This document shows, in pieces, positions 55,217 through 64,000 of a DNA stretch of 64,000 bases. Position 1 is the stretch's first letter. Each line of letters opens with the position of its first letter. Origin of the DNA: Amaranthus tricolor. Its lineage: Eukaryota; Streptophyta; Magnoliopsida; Caryophyllales; Amaranthaceae. Where the stretch lies: positions 9,403,179 through 9,467,178 of the forward strand of contig NC_080056.1 of NCBI RefSeq assembly GCF_026212465.1, written 5' to 3'. Under the pieces are notes generated by a model, which made no database searches, was not told the DNA's origin, and saw only the letters and a list, made by a program, of their open reading frames with translations. A program made the position numbers and the translations under genes.

Positions 55217-58200
55217 CTAAAGCTTCCTTCCTTTGATATTCAAAGGTAAACCATGACGATCTTCATCGTTGTTTACCGCTTGGTTTCCGCTTTTAGAAAG
55301 AAGCAGATCTTTCATTTCTTGGTAACTCTTAAGCTCTTCGAGGGCATCTGATGCCTTCCGAGACATTAAAAATTCGGAGGCTGTTCCGAAATTACCTTGA
55401 TGGGTGCTTTGAGAGTGGGATGAATAGATACTTGAATCTTGACGTAGTGGTGGGGCGGTTCTAAGCATGTGAACAAGCGCACCCACGGCAGCATCCTGTG
55501 ACTTCCGGCCCAATGAGAATCCAGAATTGAAATCTGATCCTTTCTTTGCTTCGTAACTGTGACTGTACCAATCAACATAAGAAGCATTAGGTTTAGGCAA
55601 TGCTTGAAAGTGAGAACTCATGATATAATGCTCTTTTGCTGCGAGGAAAACGAGTTTTACTAATCATTCTAGGAACCCGATGGATGGCAGAACCATCTGC
55701 AAGTCGCAACAACTTAAATGTTCTGTAATTCACAAGCCAAATCAAAATCGTCTATGAGCAAATACATGCAGTTAATCAAGTTAACCAAGGAGACTGAGGG
55801 AGTGTAGTATAATCCGGTCTAGTGCGGCACAAGATATTCTTCTGTTTGTATCAAAATAGCCTAAGACAACTCCAATATGGAGCATAGTCACAGTCCATAT
55901 CAGTGTCACGTAACTCGCTAATCTCCTAGCGAATTCCATCAATATGTTATACTGGTCCATATTGATGGAATTCACACGGGAGAAGAAAGTGGACACAACT
56001 GAGGGTGTGATGCCGATGCGCACTGGCTGCACAAGATGGCAGAAATTGAAAGGCTCGGGACGCTGGTTCCGGTCAAAGCAATTGCATACATGATGGGGAT
56101 TCCACTGATGGGGAAATCGCTAGCGGGATGAACAGCCAATAGGGACTCCGACAAAAGTCATTATGGAAGCCATATTAGTTGAAGATTCACAGAGGAAGTT
56201 TAAGAGGACAGGTCTCTCAATATTGAGCCTGGTAGTAATGGTCTTTAATTTGTGGGAAAGGAGGCATCTCGTTTAAGCGGCAATGAAAGCAACAAACTAA
56301 ATTTGAGTCAAGGGAAGTATTTTGGATGTTCAACCTCTAAATTAGCGGGGCGTATCCTACAGGAAGCTAAATCACTAATCCGAAACAAGATCGCCCCTTC
56401 AAATATAGTGTAATTACAATGCATGAAAAGGTAATAGAAATAAATGCAAGACACTTAGAAATAAAATAGAATCACTTCTTTGAACTATATTCAAGCTTAT
56501 ACATGTCATATTTCTAAATAACCATAAAACAGATCATAGAACAAGATGGGTGTCAATCTAAGCAGTAGAATAACTATTGACCAACTGTGATCCAACACCA
56601 TCTACAAAAAACTATGGTAATTTATTAAGTCTATACAAATTTGGGGACATTAGTGACCAGCTCTACATAATTAGTCACTTTAGGTTTTATCCATAAAGGG
56701 TCATTTACAATCTGCTATAACTCACTGACCCAGCCACAATTGAAAATCAGCAAACAGCCAAAAAGCAATCAGTAAAAGCAGTTACCAACTCACAAATCAA
56801 ATGGCATTAGCTTGGTTGACAAGCACATAGCAATCAACAGTTGGACATTCTGGAGAAGTTATTCTAGCAAATAATACCTAGATCCTAGAGGCTTAAATAA
56901 GTCAATGACTTCTGAACATAAATATTCATAATTGTTGACAAGGATTTTAGCTATGAGCACTAAGGAGGTTTAACTATGCAGATAATCATCAAAAAAAATT
57001 ACATTATAAGACTGTTGTTGCAGTTTGTCAAAGAACCAACTCTACTAAAAGCTTAAGGTGATGGTTGAGGCCCCAAGATATCTTATGAACTCTAACACGC
57101 CCTCTCACATGAGAGCCCTTTGGTCTAGAAGTCTGAATGCAATACAGACACTCCTCATACCTGGCGCTAAATATTCCACTTCATATGAAGAGTGGTTGAG
57201 ATTCGAACCCGTGACTTATCACGTTAGCTTCTGATATCATGTTAAGAAACCAACTCAATCAAAAGTTTAAGCTGATGATTGAGGCCCCAGGATATGTTAT
57301 ACACTCTAACATGTTGCAATTGATATTTTTCTTAAGGTAGCAAAATGCCTATTCAAAGTTCTATTCCGTTTGAACACTTGACTCTGGCAAAAGCTAACGG
57401 GGCCCTAAAATGCTATATGCAGTTGAAAATATTGTTTGCTAAATAAGTTTATCAGCATTCATTGAGTTTAAAATTCTGCTAGCAAAGTAATCCTAGAAAA
57501 TAGCAGTATAGCAGCAAAGACCTCATTGAAAAGGAACTGTTTCATGGGATGGTATCATTCAGCAATTCCTTAAATGCATCAATGTTATAACCAAGTCTAC
57601 AACATTGCATGTAATGCCGTCACTAGAAATCTCTACTTGCATCAACATTAACCTGGCCTAATAAAACAAGTCAAATAGACACTGTTAGGCACGACACAAA
57701 ACCCAAAATGGCATAATGCACTAAATACCAATTTGACAGCTCTCATCATAACCAACTCAATAATGACAGCCATTGTAGATAGCACTTAGAGGTGTATTTG
57801 AATGAGATCACTAAAGTTTATTACAATTTATTGGGCCTAAAAGGGTAAACAAAAGATATACTTCCTTTTTTTGGGGGCACCATTTCCCTTCTAAGGAATT
57901 TGCAATTAAGGGGTTGCCTGGATTAGGAGGACTATAGAAAAATAGTACTCTGATAAAAAGATTTATCAGTAACCTTTGATCTTCAGATCATACATCAGAT
58001 GATGCTTTCATGATTTAGACTAAGTTTTTGTTCTCTTCTATTACTTCGCTTTTGATTGAATAGGATCAATCATATGAATGCTGCAAATTCATCTTCGGAA
58101 GTATGCTACATTCTGTTATGTATTAGATCCGAATAAGGCATAATGTAACTGTTGCAATTTTTAAGAATTCTTCCTTCCAATTTTTAGCTTACCGGTTGTG

Positions 58201-60721
58201 ATGGATACATTTCATATCAATAAGGCTTTCAACCGTTGAAGATATTGGTGATTTGTTTTTCTTTCAAAGATGAAGACGCCAATATAGATGAAGATGTTAA
58301 GCAATCTGGCTTTTTCTAAACAAGTCCATTTCCACTAACTTAGTTACTTCATACAAAACCATTCCATTTGAGATTAATCAATACTTTGGCACAAATTTTT
58401 AAACCATATATAAATTAACTTCAAGAACTATTTCCCCCGTTACTACAATTTCATGTACTCATTCACCCATAAAAATCTTCCACAAAGTGATGATCGGATT
58501 CCAAACGACCCCTAAGTTCCCAATTTCTATGTATGGACACTTTTTAGGGTTTAATAGACAAGTCTACCCATGTTTATAATACACCCACCCATTTGGGAGA
58601 CCACACCCTCTCTTATACTCACATGCGATTGGTACACTCAAACAAACTCTCATCATTCCTTAAAATGCATGCCCAAACCAAATGGAGTTCAGAAATAAAA
58701 ACGGAGTAAGTATAAATAATAATAATAGCCATATTGAGGCTTATTTACAATATTTAAAACGCATAGACTAAAAACACATTGGCAAACAATATATTAAACT
58801 GATTGATATATAATGAATAGGAAAACAATACAAATTATTAATGCAAGGGCACAGTTGGGAAGGTCTAGATACTTTTTCCTTAGTTGAAATCACCAGATAT
58901 CAAACTGTGATGAAACAATATCGATATGACACAACAATGCCAAAGACTTAATCCCAAAATATGGAGTAAATTGATAAGACAATTAACTTTAATTACAAAA
59001 GGTCTACACTAAAAGAGTAATATTTACACTAACCAAGAAAAACCATGGTAACAGAGATAAAGGGAAGTACCTAGGTTGGGTATCTGATGTATCAACGTCA
59101 TCAACATCAACATCGAATGGACAGGAGAAGTCACAAACATCCAACTCGTCTTGGAAGGATAATCTACTTGAGGTTCTTGAAAATGCCTTCCGTGGTGAGC
59201 TACCAGAAGAATGCAACCCAGAGAAACGGCCAGATTCATCTTTGCTATCTCTAGAAATCTGAAATAAATGCAGTTCATATTAGAGGAAGGCAAAATTTGA
59301 AGCAAATCCTAGTCTCGACAACTATGCTAAAAGAGCGGTACCTTTGATCCAAAAGAGAGATTTGACATCCCAGAATGCGACTCGCCAAGCCGCACTGCAT
59401 CTAATTTTCTAACCACCCTGTGTCCAGAAGGAGATGATGACCCATGTGGTGAAGGATCAGGTTTTAAGTTCTTTGGAGAGAAAGGAGGGAGTGGAAGTCT
59501 ATTTGGATCAGATAAATTAGGAGAAAGGTGTCTAGGACTTCTATTCAACATAGCATATGGTATAGCAACAGGTGCAGACTCCGGCCTAAGCCGAGACTGG
59601 TTAGGACTATATCTAAGGAGGTATGCTGGGGGAGACGGAGATGAAGATGGGGAGAACGGAGGTGAAAGAGACTCGTCGTAACTGTTAGTTTTGTGATGAC
59701 CACCAAGCATCCTATAATTCTGAACTCTTTGGTCTTGGCTATATGTTAGCAAAGATGGATCATCATTCGGATCAAATGAACTACGATGTGCAGAAGGAGA
59801 ACCAGTAAGAGGATTATTTTGCATTCTTGCAGCTGCAAAATGGATGCCACTAGACCAGCTATGAGGACGTTGACTTGGAGTCGAACACGCAGCTCTAGTT
59901 CCCCTCGATGAGAACGAGGCTGGATGAGATAATTTCTCCAAGGATGGGAAAGCCCTCAAAGGATCAGTAGCAGGACTACCAACATAATCAGTGATTATTA
60001 CCGGTGGAAACGCTGTGGAACTGTTAAGATCAAATTCTGACAAATTTGATCTATAAGTTACAGAAACACATAGTCTACCATTTACAGCCTCTATTGGGTT
60101 AAAACTATAATGCTTCATCATTTGCTCCTCTTCCCTAGAGAAGGGGTCACTGAAAGACGAAACCTTGTATATAACGTCAATATCAGAAGTATGATTCAAG
60201 GAACTACGATGCCTAAATATCTTATAAGCAGGCAAATGCCTCATCATCAAGTACAAAGAACGGAAAAGTATGATAGATTTCTGGTACATTTTCTTATATA
60301 GCAAAGAAATGTCACGATTTTGTACGGGTAATGTCTTATAATTTTCATACTGAACCACCCATCTCTCAACAACTGTCTCAACGGCATCCCCATCAAACAC
60401 CTGTTCATAGTATGAGTAATTCCCAGATGAATCATCCAATCCTCGACGAATGACAATTATGTCGATTACCATTGGATCCATTAGATTCCTATGCCAATAC
60501 TGCAACTTCTCTAAAGAAGCAGGGCGGTCCCCTAAAGCTAGATTGAACCATTTATCAGTCCTTTTGGCCTTTGAATTAGACAACAGCTCTCCACTATGAT
60601 CTTGGGGTTTTAGGGATGGAATCCTGGATTCTAAAACTATATGCAAGGCCTTTAGGAGAAACTGGGAAATGATCTGCTCTAATCTTCCATGTTCTGATGA
60701 AGAACTCACATTAAAATCCAT
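55217..60721 (-). CDS. ATG13: Autophagy-related protein 13 (ATG13)
   Basis: ATG13 is the regulatory adaptor of the ATG1 kinase complex that starts autophagosome formation; in plants it is phosphorylated by TOR under nutrient-rich conditions. Exons are 59342-60721, 59071-59258 and 55217-55562 (or 55556), giving 637 aa (or 635), near the ~600-625 aa of Arabidopsis. The N-terminal HORMA domain (residues ~1-235) begins QIISQFLLKALHIVLESRIP and includes WFNLALGDRP, MVIDIIVI and LCVSVTYRSNLSEFDLNSS. Residues ~250-460 are Ser/Pro-rich and disordered, typical of its phosphoregulated region. The C-terminus contains GRKSQDAAVGALVHMLRTAPPLRQDSS and ALEELKSYQEMKDLLLSKSG, both conserved in plant ATG13. 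The second intron is about 3.5 kb and hosts repeats. A GTAAGT donor at about 61313-61318 suggests a 5' UTR intron. Confidence 0.92.
55931..55973. repeat. 16-bp perfect hairpin in ATG13 intron 2
   Basis: GAATTCCATCAATATG (55931-55946) pairs perfectly with CATATTGATGGAATTC (55958-55973) across an 11-nt loop. It sits inside a GC-balanced stretch (55680-56160) with no recognised coding function. Confidence 0.9.
57029..57330 (-). repeat. SINE-like tRNA-related repeat, tandem partial duplicate, in ATG13 intron 2
   Basis: On the minus strand GTCACGGGTTCGAATC resembles a Pol III B box. AAAGCTTAAGGTGATGGTTG-AGGCCCCA at 57045-57075 recurs as AAAGTTTAAGCTGATGATTG at 57262-57290, so a second, truncated unit adjoins the first. 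It is related to 46785-47010. The class is tentative. Confidence 0.55.
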
Positions 60722-61854
60722 GATTTTCCCAAATTGCTAGGGTTATCTCAGGTTTAACACAATGCAGTATACCACCCTTGACCCAATGAATTCAATCCAC
60801 ATCCAGAAAAACACCAAGATGAAAGCCTAGTTATCGAATTCGATAATATAAATCAAGGAAATTCAATATTCCAACAATCAATCAAAATGCACTTCAAACC
60901 CCTGTTTAGGCATCAAAAAAGAAGACCAAAACACATCCAAGATCAAGAATTTCACCCCAAAGAACAGGTGGGCATTACTGAATCTTCCAATGAACAAATT
61001 TAGAAATAATTTTAACATCAAATATCAAAATCTAATCTTTCCCAGAAAAGTTCCACAATTGCTTCTATAAAGGAACTGGATCAAAAAATTCCTGAAATTT
61101 TCAGATGGGTATGACCAACTTTCAGTGTAAGATGCATTACAAGTTGCATAAAAAGATCAATAAGATCAACAAATTTCCAAATTTCAACAGATAAATTATG
61201 AATTCCAGAAAATGGGCAAAGTTTGAATCAATCTAATACCAAAATATATCAACTTCCTCATAAATTAAACAAAAAAATTAAATAAAATAACAAGAGATAA
61301 GTAAAGGATAAACTTACTAGAGTTATAGGGGCAAAAAGAGACGTGAATTTTTAGAAGTGATTGCGTGAAGTTGGTATATAATTAGAAGGTAAGGGAAGCA
61401 AAGGAAATTGAAAAAATCATAAAATTCTTTTTTTTAGAATATTAAAATATGTGAAGTGAAATTTCTGGGAACTGAATGGAATCAAGAAATGGGATAATAC
61501 CATAATATGGAAAGGTAATACCCATGAGATTGAGAAGAATGAAGTGGGAGCAGAGATTGATCTGTAAATTGAGAGATTGATGGAATAAACGATAAATGAT
61601 TGGATGATTTGGAAGTTTGGCCATTATTTTTGACGTACTTAGTAATTATCATGTGTTTCAATTTTGAAGGAGCGCCGGTCAACTTATTAAAGTTCAATTA
61701 AATCATTTGAGTATATTTAACATGTTCGATTTGATTATGTGGAATTTTACAAAGTTAAAAGCTTTAATATTAAATCACAAATATATATGTTAAATGTTTA
61801 AAAATATAAAATTATTAGAAAAATAATATGATTTTTGAATTTACATAGGGCCTT
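60722..61854. other. ATG13 5' UTR/promoter region
   Basis: The minus-strand leader of ATG13 probably includes an intron (donor-like GTAAGT at about 61313-61318, acceptor between 60722 and 60780). 61320-61650 is the likely core promoter. From 61650 onward it is AT-rich and unrecognised. Confidence 0.4.
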
Positions 61855-62240
61855 TTAACAACTTTTTTGGGAAATTCCATTTGGTACCTTGAATTTTTGG
61901 CTTTTTTCACGTGGTAGATAATATATTTTTAATCCACGCAGTGACCTTGATCTTTTAACTTTTCCATCTAATAGAAAAAAGAAAAGTTTTTTTGTCAACT
62001 TTACGTTATTTTTACTCAATATAATCACATTTTTTTCAAAAAAAACCATCGTAATTATCCTAGTTGACCACATATTTCGAAATTCAGTCGAAAAAAGTAC
62101 TTAATAAAACCAAAAACTTAACATTTTGTTTATCACATGAAAAAGTTAAAAACTCAAAAGTTACCAACGTATTTAAAAAATATTTGTCAACCACGTAAAA
62201 AACCAAAAACTCAAGATCACTACATGAAATTTCTTAACAA
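61855..62240. mobile_element. Inverted-repeat MITE, ~385 bp
   Basis: The left arm (61855-61970: GAAATTCCATTTGGTACCTT, TTTTTTCACGTGGTAGATAA) is mirrored by the inverse of the right arm (62100-62240: GAAATTTCATGTAGTGATCT, TTTTTTACGTGGTTGACAAA). The TIRs are about 110 bp and imperfect. Non-coding. The terminus resembles MULE-type MITEs, but that is inference. Confidence 0.65.
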
Positions 62241-62489
62241 TTTTTTAATTTTTGCTCGCCTTTAAGATGATGAATGATGATAAATAAATAATGATAGAGA
62301 GGAGTTTTAGTTTGTTTTAATGAGGTGTTATCATGAATAAAATTAAATTTTGATGATCAGAAGTGCTTTTTATTTTAGATTATTCAGCAAGTCTTATATA
62401 TGACATCGTTTTATTATGAGATTAGAAAATTATGAGATTAGTAATAGACATGTGTCTTGGACTCTTAGACCCTAATGAGATGACTTTAT

Positions 62490-63245
62490 AATCTTAAATA
62501 AATTAATTATTTTAAAGTTTTTAATTTTAACGTTAAAGTGATTAATTTAGACCTTAAAATGATCAATTATATATAAATTTCAATCTTGACTAAAAGTGAT
62601 TAATTTTAATATTAAAGTAAACAATTTCTACATACAAATTTATAACTTTTAATAGATCAAGTTTTTTAAAGTTTTCAATTTCAATGTTAAAGTGATTAAT
62701 TCAAATATTAAAGTGATCAATTATATATAAAATGATCAATTATACTTATAAAAGAAATCAATTTTAATCTTAACAGCCCGTCTTATATGAGACCGTCTCA
62801 TGGTGCGACGACCTCAAAACAAGAAGCCCATAAGCTGAAGTTTCCATTATTGAGTTATTTAATTCAAGTATAAGGCACGTCTCATGGTGAGACCGTCTCA
62901 TATAAGAATTTGTGCAAGATCGAATATTGGAAAAAAAAAAACATAATTGAACTATTAGTCTCATATTGAGACGGTCACTATACATTACATAGAATTGATA
63001 TTATAAAATCACAAATTCTCATATGAGACGGTCTCATGGTGAGACCATTTATTTTTAAAGTAATTACTTATTAATAAGGTTGGTCCGATGTATATTTATT
63101 TTTAAAGTGATGACATTTTATACTCTTAAAGTGATCACTTATAACCTTAAAATAATTACTTATAATTTCAAATGATCACTTAAAATAATGGGTTTACTTA
63201 TATGGGCTCGTCTCATGATGAGACGATCTGACGTAATTCTGGTTA
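62490..63245. repeat. Degenerate short tandem repeats (AAAGTGATCAATT-type) and GAGACGGTCTC repeats
   Basis: 62500-62770 and 63055-63190 are built of diverged AAAGTGATCA(A/C)TTA-type units of about 18-25 bp. 62777-62916 is a short inverted-repeat element with ends CTTATATGAGACCGTCTCAT / inverse, and is homologous to 23884-23995. Further isolated palindromes GAGACGGTCTCATGGTGAGA (about 63023-63043) and CGTCTCATGATGAGACGATC (about 63210-63229) follow. Confidence 0.7.
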
Positions 63246-63317
63246 TTATAAAATTAGACAGGCTAACATAAGTGAACAACTGAGAAATGGGGCCTAGAAG
63301 GAGCACATGTTGGACTC

Positions 63318-63490
63318 GAAAATTTGAAAAAAATAAGACAATTAAACAACTTATTTCCCAAAATAAGCGTCCGTACATCCAAACCTAGGTTTGGCAAGAG
63401 TCGCTGCTAGTAACAGTGAAAGAGGAAAAAAAAAATTAAAAGCCCAACGTCGCTGTTAGTAACAGCGACTTTGGGCTTTATATTTTTTCC
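63318..63490. mobile_element. Foldback family of 2472-3030, partial second copy
   Basis: The left terminal arm is present (GAAAATTTGAAAAAAATAAG, TTATTTCCCAAAATAAGCGT, CCGTACATCCAAACCTAGGT), followed by two palindrome units. The second (63449-63469) is the identical 21-mer of copy 1 and is embedded in a longer imperfect palindrome (AAAGCCCAA ... TTGGGCTTT). The right arm is absent. Confidence 0.75.
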
Positions 63491-64000
63491 AGTTCCTTCT
63501 TCCTCACACATATTCACGCATTCTGTTTTCATTTGCTAAACATACGAGATCTCCCTAGTTTTTCCTCCATTAAAATCACATTTAATCCTTCAACTAAAGT
63601 TAGACAGGGTACAGGAGGAGGATTAACATTAGAATATTGTTTGTATATATTGAACATTTGTACATACTCAATATTTGTAACTTTTGGTCTTTTGTGTGTA
63701 AATTGTAACATATATGTAGATGTATATATTTTTATCGTATTATCAAACGTTTATTATGAATGAAATGATGTTAAGTACTCAGATTTTTCGGCGATGAATC
63801 ATTCTGCCAAGAATACAATATGATTTTAATCAAAAACAAACAAACAATCATATTCAAATAAGGATGTTGCTATCGAACATTCAACACAATTTCAATCATG
63901 TTCAACAAATTCATATCAAATTACATACTTCATTCGTTAAATTAAGCTACCTTCGCTAACTAAGAAGGCTTCTTAAACTTTCTCATAATCCTTTCAGTCT
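63491..64000. other. Right edge, no gene assigned
   Basis: Short open frames only. The last ~60 bases (AAATTAAGCTACCTTCGCTA ...) could be the 3' end of a minus-strand gene beyond the window, but this is unsupported. Confidence 0.3.

Noticed and set aside
55217..55621. Separate 134-aa gene starting MSSHFQALPKPNASYVDW
   Set aside because: The C-terminal half is the conserved end of plant ATG13. The upstream Met is out of phase with the splice from exon 2, and an acceptor inside the frame restores continuity.
55781..56154. Organellar gene insertion in the ATG13 intron
   Set aside because: Composition and short frames suggested it, but no chloroplast or mitochondrial protein could be recognised on either strand.

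Overview
The window is nuclear DNA of a flowering plant, a eudicot. The genes are intron-rich with GT/AG (once GC/AG) junctions, the intergenic DNA is AT-rich with long (TA)n runs, and plant TE classes are dense (CACTA, hAT, Stowaway-type and other MITEs, a SINE). Short repeats built on GAGACGGTCTC-type palindromes suggest Caryophyllales/Amaranthaceae, but that is inference from general familiarity. I see no bacterial, organellar or viral block.

Six protein-coding genes are supported. In order they are: BIN4-like topoisomerase VI accessory protein (5092-9213, minus, 12 exons); an At5g43822/AIRIM-like small protein (12279-16791, minus, 5 exons); HP30-type Tim17/22/23 + SAM translocase (19631-23630, plus, 6 exons, one GC-AG intron); two single-exon RESPONSE TO LOW SULFUR (LSU) genes (29281-29667 and 48646-48960, both minus); and ATG13 (55217-60721, minus, 3 coding exons). 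I worked the splice structures of the four multi-exon genes out by hand, and each gives an in-frame reading frame of plausible family length (398, 175, 263 and 637 aa).

The gene order is informative. From memory of Arabidopsis locus numbers, HP30-LSU-LSU-ATG13 matches At3g49560-At3g49590, and BIN4 ... HP30-2-LSU-LSU matches At5g24630-At5g24660. The window therefore looks like the single ancestral block from which the two Arabidopsis paralogous blocks derive. Both LSU genes share an identical 19-bp promoter element immediately upstream of a TATA box. It matches the UPE-box known from sulfur-starvation genes.

Between the two LSU genes lies a nested transposon island. A hAT (Ac-like, BED-finger) transposase gene is split by a 10,888-bp CACTA element (31762-42649) with 15-bp terminal repeats, TAG target-site duplications and arrays of a GCTGCGG-type subterminal motif. 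The CACTA element carries a TNPD-type transposase and a plant-transposase/Ulp1-protease gene, both on the minus strand. Both are broken by premature stops. The transposase also has a frameshift, and the Ulp1 domain has lost its catalytic cysteine. A 169-bp satellite with a ~728-bp higher-order duplication sits inside the protease gene.

The remaining DNA is mostly MITEs and decayed repeats. A foldback family built around a 21-bp palindrome occurs at both ends of the window. I found no complete novel biological system. The most interesting items are the LSU promoter architecture, the conserved gene block, the dead transposon protease and the palindromic foldback family.
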